Shown here: in pieces, positions 25,939 to 33,639 of the stretch
How positions within the stretch are numbered: position 1 is the stretch's first letter
Layout of the letters: each line of letters starts with the position of its first letter
NCBI GenBank assembly: GCA_947378965.1
Contig: CANCMG010000045.1
Location: 1-33,639 of the forward strand
Direction: 5' to 3'
DNA from: Alcaligenaceae bacterium
GTDB taxonomy: Bacteria > Pseudomonadota > Gammaproteobacteria > Burkholderiales > Burkholderiaceae_B
Length of the DNA stretch: 33,639 nucleotides
The notes under the pieces: model-generated
Seen by the model: the letters and a program-made list of their open reading frames with translations, nothing else
What the model was told of the DNA's origin: nothing
Database searches by the model: none
Position numbers and translations under genes: made by a program

Positions 25939-27024
25939 TCAAATCCGTTTGATCGCAATCGCCCCAAATTTCTCGCTCAGATCCCTGGGCAAAGTAGCCA
26001 CCCGCGCGGCCAGCCGCAAGGCGATCTCGCGATACAACCCTGCCGCCTCACTTTGGGGATGCGACACCACAATCGGACGACCCGCGTCTGCCTGCTCGCG
26101 TATCGCTAGCGCCAAGGGTAGGCTGCCCAGCCACGGCGCTTTGTAATCGGTGGCCATGCGGTGTGCCCCGCCCTGCCCAAAGATCGGCTCAGCGTGCCCA
26201 CACTGGCTACAAATATGAAGCGCCATATTTTCGACAATACCCAAAATGGGAACATTCACTTTTTCAAACATCTTCAAGCCCTTGCGGGCATCGATCAAGG
26301 CAAGGTCTTGGGGCGTGGTAACAATCACCGCCCCCACCACGGGCACACTTTGGGCCAAGGTCAAGGCAATATCCCCCGTACCCGGTGGCATATCGATAAT
26401 CAAGTAATCAAGATCATCCCAGGCGGTTTGACGCAGCAACTGCTCAAGCGCCTGCACCACCATGGGGCCGCGCCAAATAGCCGGCGTGTCGTCATTCATC
26501 AGAAAACCGATTGAATTCGCCTGTAAACCATGGCCTTGGATTGGAACCATTTTTTTACCATCAATACTGGCTGGTTTGACTGAGACCCCAAGCAACAACG
26601 GCACACTCGGCCCATAAATATCGGCATCCAATAAGCCTACGCGGGCACCCTCAGCCTGCAGCGCCAAGGCCAGATTGACCGCTGTTGTACTTTTACCGAC
26701 CCCACCCTTACCCGAGGCGACCGCAATAATATTGCGCACACCCTCAACCCGCGTCACGCCCGTTTGCACCGCGTGAGCCGCAATCTTGACGCTGATCTGA
26801 ACATCGGGGCTAGGCACCCCACGCGCCTTGAGCGCCGCGTAAATTTGAGCGCGCAACCCATCAAGTTGGCTTGCCACCGGGTAGCCCAGCTCAACGCGCA
26901 CGCTGACGTACTCGCCCACCAATTGGATGTGGTGATCTTTAACCACCGACCCAATCGAACGCCCCGTATTCGGGTCAATTACGGCTTCAAGCCCCTCACG
27001 CACCTCAGCCAGCGTTACACTCAT
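25939..27024 (-). CDS. mrp: Iron-sulfur cluster carrier ATPase Mrp/ApbC
   Basis: P-loop ATPase that binds and transfers Fe-S clusters to apoproteins. 361 residues: an N-terminal MIP18-like domain (about 5-80), then the ParA/MinD-type domain with deviant Walker A SGKGGVGKST (104-113), LLDADIYGPS, IIDMPPGTGD, and a CxxC cluster site in HICSQCGHAEP (near 272). It is divergent from the small membrane-protein gene with 42 bp between. In related genomes it commonly lies beside metG, which fits its position here. Confidence 0.97.
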   Translation of the reverse strand: MSVTLAEVREGLEAVIDPNTGRSIGSVVKDHHIQLVGEYVSVRVELGYPVASQLDGLRAQIYAALKARGVPSPDVQISVKIAAHAVQTGVTRVEGVRNIIAVASGKGGVGKSTTAVNLALALQAEGARVGLLDADIYGPSVPLLLGVSVKPASIDGKKMVPIQGHGLQANSIGFLMNDDTPAIWRGPMVVQALEQLLRQTAWDDLDYLIIDMPPGTGDIALTLAQSVPVVGAVIVTTPQDLALIDARKGLKMFEKVNVPILGIVENMALHICSQCGHAEPIFGQGGAHRMATDYKAPWLGSLPLALAIREQADAGRPIVVSHPQSEAAGLYREIALRLAARVATLPRDLSEKFGAIAIKRI

Positions 27025-27066
27025 GGGTATTCCTCTGTCATGTTTCTCCTATTTTAGGCTTGCAAT

Positions 27067-27336
27067 ATGCTATTTCTGCTCCAACGACTGGTTAGGCTTG
27101 TGGCGTTTGTCTTTCTCGCGCTAATCGGTATGTTTATGGCTGTTGTATTCGTCGCGTCAACCATTGTCGCGGTCGCAATCTTGGTCGTGGTGGCACGCTT
27201 GCGAGGTAAAACATTTTCAGCCAAAGAATATTGGATGGCGCGCAGTGCACGGCGCAAACCAATTTTGAAGAGCGGGTCTTTTTCAACGAAAAACACCGCC
27301 GACGTCACCGACGTCAAAGCCCGCGACATTTCTTGA
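27067..27336 (+). CDS. Small putative membrane protein
   Basis: 89 residues. Residues 4-45 are strongly hydrophobic and may form two short or one long membrane segment; residues 46-89 are basic and polar, so the tail is likely cytoplasmic. I recognise no family. The support is moderate: start ATG 27067 has AGG ten bases upstream, the gene fills the gap between mrp and the chromate transporter genes, and its hydrophobic pattern is more gene-like than the overlapping minus-strand frame. Confidence 0.5.
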   Translation: MLFLLQRLVRLVAFVFLALIGMFMAVVFVASTIVAVAILVVVARLRGKTFSAKEYWMARSARRKPILKSGSFSTKNTADVTDVKARDIS

Positions 27337-27480
27337 GCGTCTGGGTTCACCATGCTCTCACGATTACCCTCCCCCATCTCGCTTAAACAAGTTGTACCGA
27401 CGATCAGGTGCGGCGCGGGTCTCCTCGCGCATCTCTTTCAGTATTCTGTCGCGCTCGTTGCAGAACTTGATTCGTGAGTC

Positions 27481-28065
27481 ATGGATACGCCCCCTCAATC
27501 TACGCCGCAGCAACTGATGAACACCCCCGAACGCTCGATTAGTTTGTTTGAACTCTTTAAAGGGTTCGCCACCATTGGTGTACTGGGCTTTGGCGGGGTC
27601 GCTGTCATGGCGCGACACGTGATCGTTGAACAGTATCAGTGGCTCACTGAAAAAGAGTACGCGACCATTTTGGGCATGGGACAAGTCTTGCCTGGTGCCA
27701 ACGTCGTGAATGCCTCAGTGGTGATTGGCGATCGTTTTCAAGGGCCTAAAGGGTCGATCGTTTGCGTGCTCGGCATCATGGTGCTGCCCATCATGATCTT
27801 GCTGGCGTTTGCCATGCTTTACGACAAGTTTGCTCAACTGCCCGCAGTCAACGTGGCTCTCACTGGGGCTGGCGCTGCGGCCGCTGGGATGGTGCTCGCC
27901 ACTGGCCTAAAAATGGCGATCAAGGTCAAACTCGACTTGGCCGGCTGGCTCATCGCCGGGTTCGCAATCTTGGGGATTTTGGTCTTGCACCTACCCATGG
28001 TGTACGTCGTGCTGGCATTGATCCCGACAGCCCTCGTCATCACCGCATGGTTAGGTAAAAAATGA
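27481..28065 (+). CDS. Chromate transporter, N-terminal-type half (short ChrA)
   Basis: 194 residues, half the length of a classic ChrA. Family motifs: GFGGVAVMAR (36-45) and GQVLPGANVVNASVVIGDR (67-85). About five hydrophobic segments are seen, notably 93-114, 123-143, 153-170 and 172-190. Paired short ChrA proteins act together as one transporter in some bacteria; chromate export is the named function but sulfate or another anion may be the natural substrate. The start at ATG 27481 is the first in frame; ATG 27517 is an alternative. The stop overlaps the start of the second half by four bases. Confidence 0.88.
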   Translation: MDTPPQSTPQQLMNTPERSISLFELFKGFATIGVLGFGGVAVMARHVIVEQYQWLTEKEYATILGMGQVLPGANVVNASVVIGDRFQGPKGSIVCVLGIMVLPIMILLAFAMLYDKFAQLPAVNVALTGAGAAAAGMVLATGLKMAIKVKLDLAGWLIAGFAILGILVLHLPMVYVVLALIPTALVITAWLGKK

Positions 28066-28613
28066 GCGAGCCTAGTATCTTAGGGCAGTTAGCCCGTAGC
28101 TTCGCGATGATTTCTCTCATCGCCATTGGTGGTATCAATGCCGTGCTGCCGGCGCTTCGCGACGTTGTGGTCGACTCGATGCGCTGGATGGACGACGAGA
28201 AGTTTATGCAGCTGTTTGCCATCGCGCAGATCACACCGGGCCCAAACGTGGTGATCGTGAGCTTAGTCGGCTGGCAAATTGCCGGGTTTGCTGGCTTGCT
28301 GGTGGCCACGCTCGCCATGCTTGTGCCAGCCTGCCTGCTCGCCTTTTTAGTCGGGCGCTTGGCTAATCGGCTCGAAGGCAGCAAAGGCCTGCGCCTGGCA
28401 CAAAACGCTTTGGTGCCGGTAGCGATCGGCCTCATCCTCGCAGGTGGCTTAGATTTAAGCCACGCCGCTTACCGAGGCTGGCTAACGCCACTCATCGTGG
28501 CAGCTAATGTCGCTGGCATCCTGTTCACCAAGCTCAATCCCGTTTGGGGTTTGATGGCCAGCGCCTTAGTCTCCTTGGCGGCCCATTATTCGGGCCTGTT
28601 CGTCCTGGGCTAA
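28062..28613 (+). CDS. Chromate transporter, C-terminal-type half (short ChrA)
   Basis: 183 residues. It begins in an ATGA overlap with the preceding gene, so translation is probably coupled. It repeats the family pattern: a first helix with MISLIAIGGINAVLPALR, then IAQITPGPNVVIVSLVGWQIAG, then further hydrophobic helices around 81-100, 118-130, 142-155 and 164-182. The two halves are homologous to each other in layout (a G-rich first motif, then QxxPG), as expected for the internally duplicated ChrA. Expected to form a heterodimer with the upstream protein. Confidence 0.88.
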   Translation: MSEPSILGQLARSFAMISLIAIGGINAVLPALRDVVVDSMRWMDDEKFMQLFAIAQITPGPNVVIVSLVGWQIAGFAGLLVATLAMLVPACLLAFLVGRLANRLEGSKGLRLAQNALVPVAIGLILAGGLDLSHAAYRGWLTPLIVAANVAGILFTKLNPVWGLMASALVSLAAHYSGLFVLG

Positions 28614-28814
28614 GCCGCTCAAGCGCTAGGGCAGGCCGCCTGGCCTGCTGCTCGTCGTCACCGAATGGCGCTGTCGGCCCAAGGCCACACAGCATGAGTA
28701 GGCGAGCAAGATAGACACCCCCGCGCTCTGCTCATTGCCTGCCGCCCCTAAGCGGGGAGGATTTCCGCGCCTTCCGTTAAACTTGTGAGCTTGATTCTCT
28801 TACCAGCGCCCGCC

Positions 28815-31073
28815 ATGTCTCGCACCCTGTTCGTCACCACTGCCCTGCCCTATGCCAATGGTTCATTTCATATTGGCCACATCATGGAATACATCCAGGC
28901 CGATATTTGGGTACGCGCCATGCGCATGGCTGGCCACACTGTGCACTTTGTAGGCGCCGACGACACACACGGCGCACCCGTCATGCTCAAGGCCGAGGCC
29001 GAAGGGATCACGCCCAAGCAGCTGGTCGAGCGCATCGGTGCCGAGCGCCCGCAGTACCTGCGAGGGTTTCAAATTGAATTTGATCACTGGCATTCGACTG
29101 ACTCAGCTGAAAACGTAGAGTTGTCGCAGGATATCTATCGCAAATTACGCGCGGCGGGCCTGATCAGCACGCGCGAAATCGAACAGTTTTACGACCCCGT
29201 TAAGGGAATGTTTTTAGCCGATCGTTACATCAAGGGCGAATGCCCCAAGTGCCATGCCAAAGATCAATATGGCGACTCTTGCGAGGCCTGTGGCGCAGTC
29301 TATGCCCCGACTGATTTGATCGAGCCTTACTCAACCCTCACCAACGCGCGACCCATACTTAAAACGTCTGAGCATTATTTCTTTCAATTGTCTGATCCGC
29401 GTTGCATCGAGTTTTTACAAAAGTGGACAACCGGCAGCAACGTTCAGGGCAATAAACATTTGCAAGCAGAAGTCTTAGCCAAAACACGCGAGTGGCTTGG
29501 CAGTGGTGATGAAAAAGCCAATCTTGGTGATTGGGATATCTCGCGCGATGCACCCTATTTTGGGATCGAAATCCCTGATGCACCAGGTAAGTACTTTTAT
29601 GTTTGGCTCGATGCCCCTGTCGGCTATCTTGCCTCATTGAAATCGTATTGCGCCAAAATTGGTGTCGACTTTGAGGCACTGCTTGATCCAAACGGCACAA
29701 CCGAACAAGTGCACTTTATCGGCAAAGATATTATCTATTTTCACGCTTTGTTTTGGCCCGCCACTTTGCAGTTTTCAGGTCGTAAAACGCCCGACCAACT
29801 CAATGTGCATGGGTTTATTACGGTCAGCGGCGAAAAAATGTCAAAAAGCCGTGGCACCGGGATCTCGCCCCTGCGCTACCTTGAACTTGGCATGAACGCC
29901 GAATGGATGCGCTATTACATCGCCGCTAAGCTCAACGCGCGGGTTGAAGACATTGACTTTAATCCCGATGACTTTATCGCCCGAGTCAACAGCGATTTGG
30001 TTGGCAAGTACATCAATATTGCGAGCCGAGCTGCCAATTTCATTAGCAAATATTTTGACGGACAACTCGCCTACCCAGACGATGCTGCCTTGTTGGGCAG
30101 CAACTGGGCACAAGCTGCAGACCGCATTCGCGCCGATCTTGAGGCGCGCGAGTACGGGCGGGCGATTCGCGAGATCATGGCGCATGCCGATCAGATCAAT
30201 CAAGCCTTTGATACGGCCCAGCCTTGGCTCATTGCAAAAACCTTGGCGTCTGCCGAGCCCTCGCAGCGGGTCGCACTACAGCACATCTGCTCGTCGGCAC
30301 TGGCAGGTTTCAAGGCCTTATCCGTCATGCTGGCACCGATCTTGCCTGCCTTGTCACAGCGCGTCGCCACTGAATTGTTTGGCCAGACTAGCAGCTTCGT
30401 CTGGACCGATGCTGGCGTGTTGCCCCGCCAAATCAACCCCTTCAAGCATCTCATGCAACGGGTAGAGCCGACGATGCTCGATGAATTGTTTGAGATTCCG
30501 ACGCAGATAGCTTCAACCAAGCAGGCTAGCTCTACGCAACAGGGTGCTGCGGCTAAGCAGAGTGGCTCTACGAAACAGGGTGCTGCGACTAAGCAGACTG
30601 GTTCAGATAAGCAAGGTGCTGCAGCGACCCAAGCGACCGCGGCCCACGACCAACAGCCTGCAAGCGCACAAACCACTGCTGGCAATCTTGCCGAGGCGAA
30701 CGCGCTGGCCCCCGGCGGCGAGCCGCTCGCCCCCACCATCACGATTGATGACTTTGTCAAAATCGATTTGCGCGTGGCCCGTATCGTCAACTGTGAACAG
30801 GTTGAGGGTTCGACCAAGTTATTGCGGCTAACGCTCGATGTGGGCGAAGGCCGCCTGCGCAACGTTTTTTCTGGAATTAAGTCTGCCTACACACCAGAGC
30901 AGCTGATTGGGCGCCTGACCGTTGTCGTGGCCAACTTAGCGCCCCGCAAGATGAAGTTTGGCGTGTCTGAGGGCATGGTGTTGGCGGCAAGCCATTTTGA
31001 CGACAAAATTGATAGCGGCATCTATGTGCTCGACCCATCGTCAGGTGCGCAGCCCGGAATGCGGATTCACTAA
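28815..31073 (+). CDS. metG: Methionyl-tRNA synthetase
   Basis: Charges tRNA-Met and initiator tRNA. 752 residues from ATG 28815 ([17 protein letters not shown]); a GTG at 28785 adds ten non-family residues. Class I signatures: HIGH at 19-22 and KMSKS at 341-345. The zinc knuckle has Cys142, Cys145, Cys155 and Cys158. A C-terminal EMAPII-type tRNA-binding domain starts near 641 ([14 protein letters not shown]) and is the dimerising form found in E. coli. Between them, residues 572-607 are three 12-residue repeats of the type [12 protein letters not shown] in a low-complexity linker of about 60 residues rich in Gln, Ala, Lys, Ser and Thr. Confidence 0.98.
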   Translation: MSRTLFVTTALPYANGSFHIGHIMEYIQADIWVRAMRMAGHTVHFVGADDTHGAPVMLKAEAEGITPKQLVERIGAERPQYLRGFQIEFDHWHSTDSAENVELSQDIYRKLRAAGLISTREIEQFYDPVKGMFLADRYIKGECPKCHAKDQYGDSCEACGAVYAPTDLIEPYSTLTNARPILKTSEHYFFQLSDPRCIEFLQKWTTGSNVQGNKHLQAEVLAKTREWLGSGDEKANLGDWDISRDAPYFGIEIPDAPGKYFYVWLDAPVGYLASLKSYCAKIGVDFEALLDPNGTTEQVHFIGKDIIYFHALFWPATLQFSGRKTPDQLNVHGFITVSGEKMSKSRGTGISPLRYLELGMNAEWMRYYIAAKLNARVEDIDFNPDDFIARVNSDLVGKYINIASRAANFISKYFDGQLAYPDDAALLGSNWAQAADRIRADLEAREYGRAIREIMAHADQINQAFDTAQPWLIAKTLASAEPSQRVALQHICSSALAGFKALSVMLAPILPALSQRVATELFGQTSSFVWTDAGVLPRQINPFKHLMQRVEPTMLDELFEIPTQIASTKQASSTQQGAAAKQSGSTKQGAATKQTGSDKQGAAATQATAAHDQQPASAQTTAGNLAEANALAPGGEPLAPTITIDDFVKIDLRVARIVNCEQVEGSTKLLRLTLDVGEGRLRNVFSGIKSAYTPEQLIGRLTVVVANLAPRKMKFGVSEGMVLAASHFDDKIDSGIYVLDPSSGAQPGMRIH
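30528..30635 (+). repeat. In-frame 36-bp tandem repeat in the metG linker
   Basis: Three copies at 30528-30563, 30564-30599 and 30600-30635, each encoding 12 residues: [36 protein letters not shown]. The phase is a multiple of three, so changes in copy number keep the frame and lengthen or shorten the linker only. Confidence 0.92.
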
Positions 31074-31076
31074 GAC

Positions 31077-31150
31077 TGGAGCGGGTGATGGGAATCGAAC
31101 CCACGCCTGAGGCTTGGGAAGCCGCCGTTCTGCCATTGAACTACACCCGC
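31077..31150 (-). tRNA. tRNA-Gly (anticodon CCC)
   Basis: 74 bases with encoded CCA. Acceptor stem GCGGGTG/CACCCGC, D-arm GTTC...GAAC, anticodon loop TTCCCAA (anticodon CCC, reading GGG), T-arm GTGGG-TTCGATT-CCCAT. One anticodon-stem pair, 28-42, is C-U (GCGGC against GCCTC), a mismatch. The 3' end lies three bases after the metG stop codon on the opposite strand. Confidence 0.95.
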
Positions 31151-31234
31151 TCTGGCGCTCAGTCGAAACGAATTATACGAGATCATTGCCAAACAGTCTG
31201 ACAGACTGGGCTGGCAACCACTACAATGCTCGGC

Positions 31235-31435
31235 ATGGAAATCGTACTCAATGGCCAGGCAAAAACTTTAGCCGGCCCCCTCTCTGTTGCAGCACTTGTT
31301 GCCGAGCTTGGTTTTACCGGCAAACGCATCGCGGTCGAGCGCAATGGCGAAATCGTCCCTAAAAGCACACATGCGCAGGTGCTGATCGCTGCAGGCGACC
31401 AGCTCGAAATCGTCGTCGCCGTAGGCGGGGGTTAG
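31235..31435 (+). CDS. thiS: Sulfur carrier protein ThiS
   Basis: Ubiquitin-like carrier: its C-terminal Gly-Gly is adenylated and thiocarboxylated to deliver sulfur for the thiazole of thiamine. 66 residues from ATG 31235 ([12 protein letters not shown]); an ATG at 31226 would add three residues. The C-terminus AVGGG carries the required terminal glycines, with VAVGGG as the usual motif. trmB begins two bases after the stop, so the two are cotranscribed. The partner thiG, which normally follows thiS in related bacteria, is absent here. Confidence 0.92.
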   Translation: MEIVLNGQAKTLAGPLSVAALVAELGFTGKRIAVERNGEIVPKSTHAQVLIAAGDQLEIVVAVGGG

Positions 31436-31437
31436 CC

Positions 31438-32106
31438 GTGCACCCAGCCCACATCCGTAGTTTTGTGAATCGACGTAGTCACATTACGCAAGGTCAACAA
31501 GAGGCCCTTGACGCCTTTTTAACTAAGTGGTCGCTACCCTATCGCCCCAGTCTGTTGAGCTTGGCCGAGACCTTTGAACGCGAAGCGCCAACGATTCTTG
31601 AAATTGGTTTTGGCATGGGCGAAACCACTGAAAAAATAGCGCTTGCCCGTCCTGGTGATAATTTTTTAGGCGTCGAAGTGTTTAACGCTGGTGTCGGCGC
31701 CCTGCTCAAGCGCATTGAGGCCTCAAGCCTGAAAAATATCCGTATTATTCAACATGATGCCGTTGAGGTTTTGCGCGATATGCTTGCCCCTCAAAGCCTG
31801 GCGGGCGTGCACATTTATTTTCCGGATCCATGGCCTAAAACGCGTCACCATAAACGCCGCTTAATTCAACCGCCGTTAATCGAGTTACTTGCAAGCCGGT
31901 TGGCACCAGGTGCCTATATCCATTGCGCCACCGACTGGCAACACTACGCCGAGCAAATGTTAACGGTGCTATCGGCCGACACCAGCTTGCAAAACACCTG
32001 CGAGGGCTTTGCGCCTCGACCTGAGTTCAGGCCGTTAACCAAATTTGAAAACCGCGGCCTACGCTTGGGCCACGGTGTTTGGGACGTCATTTTTACAAAA
32101 CGCTAA
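31438..32106 (+). CDS. trmB: tRNA (guanine-N7-)-methyltransferase
   Basis: Methylates G46 of tRNA with S-adenosylmethionine. 222 residues from GTG 31438, which has GGGGG about eight bases upstream inside the end of thiS. Motifs: SAM-binding [10 protein letters not shown] (55-64), [16 protein letters not shown], and the C-terminal [16 protein letters not shown], all diagnostic. It converges on ffh across about 65 bp. Confidence 0.96.
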   Translation: MHPAHIRSFVNRRSHITQGQQEALDAFLTKWSLPYRPSLLSLAETFEREAPTILEIGFGMGETTEKIALARPGDNFLGVEVFNAGVGALLKRIEASSLKNIRIIQHDAVEVLRDMLAPQSLAGVHIYFPDPWPKTRHHKRRLIQPPLIELLASRLAPGAYIHCATDWQHYAEQMLTVLSADTSLQNTCEGFAPRPEFRPLTKFENRGLRLGHGVWDVIFTKR

Positions 32107-32172
32107 GTCTCTGCTGCGCTGGGGCACACCCTGAAACCAGTTGCCCCGTTGAGATTTCTAAGGCTCAAGCCT

Positions 32173-33585
32173 TTAGCGCCCAAAGCCGCCAAGTTTGCCT
32201 AGGTTTTTCATGCCGCCCATGGCGCGCATCATTTTGGCCATCCCGCCTTTTTTCATTTGCTTCATCATGCCCTGCATTTGCTCAAACTGATTGAGCATGC
32301 GATTGACCTCTTGCACTGGCACGCCGGCCCCCGCCGCGATGCGACGCTTACGTGACGCTTTGAGCAACTCGGGTTTGGTGCGCTCAAGCGGCGTCATTGA
32401 GTTGATGATGCCTTCGGTGCGGCGCATCTGTTTTTCGGCCTGACCACTTTGCAGCTGGCCCGCGGCTTGCGCAAACTGTGCAGGCAGTTTTTCGAGCATT
32501 GAGCTCATATCGCCCATTTTTTTCACTTGGGCAAGCTGGTCTTTAAAATCATTTAAATCAAATTTATCGCCCGACTTAATTTTTGCCGCAAACTTGTTGG
32601 CCTCGGCGACATCAATATTTTGCTGAGCCTGCTCAACGAGCGACAAAATATCGCCCATGCCCAACACCCGCTGCGCCATACGCTCGGGGTGAAAGGGTTC
32701 AAGGCCATCAAGCTTTTCAGATACGCCCACAAACTTTAGAGGCTTGCCAGTGACATGACGCACCGACAACGCCGCACCACCGCGCGCATCGCCATCAAGC
32801 TTGGTCAATACGACGCCCGTTAACGGCAAGGCGTCAGCAAAGGCGCGCGCCGTATTCACAGCATCTTGACCCTGCATGGCGTCAACCACAAAGAGCGTTT
32901 CGATCGGCTTGAGCACGTCGTGCAACAGCCGAATTTCAAGCATCATCTCTTCGTCGATGCCTAAACGACCTGCCGTATCGACAATCAGCACATCAAAATG
33001 ATGGCGCTTGGCATAATCAAGCGCCGAACGCGCGATATCAACTGGTTTTTGGCTGGGGTCAGAGGCGATCCACTCAACCCCTACCTGCGCCGCCACGGTT
33101 TTTAGCTGCTCGATGGCCGCCGGGCGATAGACGTCGGCGCTGACCACGGCAACTTTCTTTTTGCCAGTTTTGCGACCATGTGCAACATGACCACCCTCGG
33201 TCAGCCAGCGGGCCAATTTACCGGTGGTGGTCGTTTTACCCGCACCTTGCAAACCGGCCATTAAAATGATGGCTGGCGGCTGCATCGCTAAAGACAGCTC
33301 GCTGGCGTCTGGGCCCAAATCGCCGCCCATCAGCGCCGTCAGCTCTTTGTGCACCACGCCCACTAGCGCCTGGCCCGGCGACAAGCTACCCACAACTTCT
33401 GCGCCCAGGGCCTTTTCTTTCACGTTAGCCACAAACTCGCGTACGACCGGCAGCGAGACATCGGCCTCGAGCAGGGCTAAACGCACCTCACGCAACATCT
33501 CTTGCGTATTGGCTTCGGTCAGGCGGGCTTCGCCCCGAATGGTCTTGACGACTCGGGATAGTCGTTGGGTTAGATTTTCAAGCAT
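32173..33585 (-). CDS. ffh: Signal recognition particle protein Ffh
   Basis: GTPase of the signal recognition particle; with 4.5S RNA it targets nascent membrane proteins to FtsY. 470 residues. N domain 1-95, G domain with GLQGAGKTTTTGK (111-123), DTAGR and TKLDGDARGG, then the methionine-rich M domain with the RNA-binding RKRRIAAGAGVPVQEVNRML and a Met-rich tail (QMQGMMKQMKKGGMAKMM). A basic insertion of about 14 residues (GGHVAHGRKTGKKK, near 131-144) inside the G domain is of the kind seen in betaproteobacteria. Start at ATG 33585. Confidence 0.98.
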   Translation of the reverse strand: MLENLTQRLSRVVKTIRGEARLTEANTQEMLREVRLALLEADVSLPVVREFVANVKEKALGAEVVGSLSPGQALVGVVHKELTALMGGDLGPDASELSLAMQPPAIILMAGLQGAGKTTTTGKLARWLTEGGHVAHGRKTGKKKVAVVSADVYRPAAIEQLKTVAAQVGVEWIASDPSQKPVDIARSALDYAKRHHFDVLIVDTAGRLGIDEEMMLEIRLLHDVLKPIETLFVVDAMQGQDAVNTARAFADALPLTGVVLTKLDGDARGGAALSVRHVTGKPLKFVGVSEKLDGLEPFHPERMAQRVLGMGDILSLVEQAQQNIDVAEANKFAAKIKSGDKFDLNDFKDQLAQVKKMGDMSSMLEKLPAQFAQAAGQLQSGQAEKQMRRTEGIINSMTPLERTKPELLKASRKRRIAAGAGVPVQEVNRMLNQFEQMQGMMKQMKKGGMAKMMRAMGGMKNLGKLGGFGR

Positions 33586-33613
33586 GGCAACAGTTTCGCT
33601 TTACACTAGACAC

Positions 33614-33639
33614 ATGTCTTCGCCCATTGTATTTCACTC
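33614..33639 (+). CDS. Possible start of a divergent gene, cut by window edge
   Basis: ATG 33614 opens a frame MSSPIVFH running off the window, divergent from ffh. Related bacteria often have a CcsA/YpjD-like membrane protein beside ffh, which would suit, but eight residues prove nothing and no ribosome binding site is evident. Confidence 0.25.

Noticed and set aside
27054-27377. 107-residue minus-strand frame overlapping the small membrane protein
   Set aside because: It would end against mrp's upstream region and has Thr/Ala-rich shadow composition; the plus-strand frame has a clear membrane pattern.
28631-28648. Hairpin GCAGGCC-GCCT-GGCCTGC after the second chrA half
   Set aside because: The stem is perfect but no T-run follows on either strand, so I do not call a terminator.
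30200-30862. 220-residue open frame on the minus strand inside metG
   Set aside because: It lies wholly antisense to conserved MetG domains and its alanine/cysteine-rich sequence follows metG codon use. It is a mirror of the linker repeat, not a gene.
32121-32147. GGGGCA/TGCCCC inverted repeat between trmB and ffh
   Set aside because: The 15-base loop and absence of a T-run make it a weak terminator candidate.

Overview
This is a chromosomal housekeeping window of moderate GC content. It most likely comes from a betaproteobacterium of the order Burkholderiales, with Alcaligenaceae (Bordetella/Achromobacter relatives) as the best guess. The basis is protein style and gene neighbourhoods: Coq7-type ubiquinone synthesis, a TPR lipoprotein divergent from mutM, an Ffh with the basic insertion seen in this class, mrp/metG/dcd close together, and a tandem glycine riboswitch before gcvTHP. 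No phage, insertion sequence, CRISPR array or plasmid function was seen.

Layout. 1-1707 (-) is a TPR lipoprotein cut by the left edge, divergent from mutM (1769-2596). A fumarylacetoacetase (2848-4164, +) converges on a D-2-hydroxyacid dehydrogenase (4280-5695, -). Phosphomannomutase/phosphoglucomutase and pgi follow on + (5920-8964). A two-gene operon on - for a UDP-HexNAc dehydrogenase and a UDP-HexNAc 4-epimerase (11284-8961) overlaps pgi tail to tail by four bases. The four together fit supply of sugar nucleotides for surface polysaccharide. A 524-bp gene-free region (11285-11808) holds a probable small RNA on - with repeated anti-Shine-Dalgarno motifs and its own terminator. Next come coq7 (-), an OsmC-like protein, thyA, folA and a YdgA/DUF945 protein (+).

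From 27024 down to 16384 seven genes lie on -: mrp, dcd, an Orn/Lys/Arg decarboxylase, a HI0933-type flavoprotein, then gcvT, gcvH and gcvP. The gcv genes sit behind a tandem glycine riboswitch and end at a clear terminator. On + from 27067: a small membrane protein, a split chromate transporter pair, metG, thiS and trmB, with a tRNA-Gly(CCC) on - just after metG. Ffh (-) closes the window, with what may be the first codons of a divergent gene at the right edge.

The most interesting points are the small RNA whose hairpin loop copies the 16S anti-Shine-Dalgarno sequence, a Pgi whose catalytic glutamate position reads methionine, several unrelated short tandem duplications just after stop codons, an in-frame repeat in the MetG linker, and thiS next to trmB with no thiG. 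Nothing here is a complete undescribed system; the small RNA is the best candidate for new biology.
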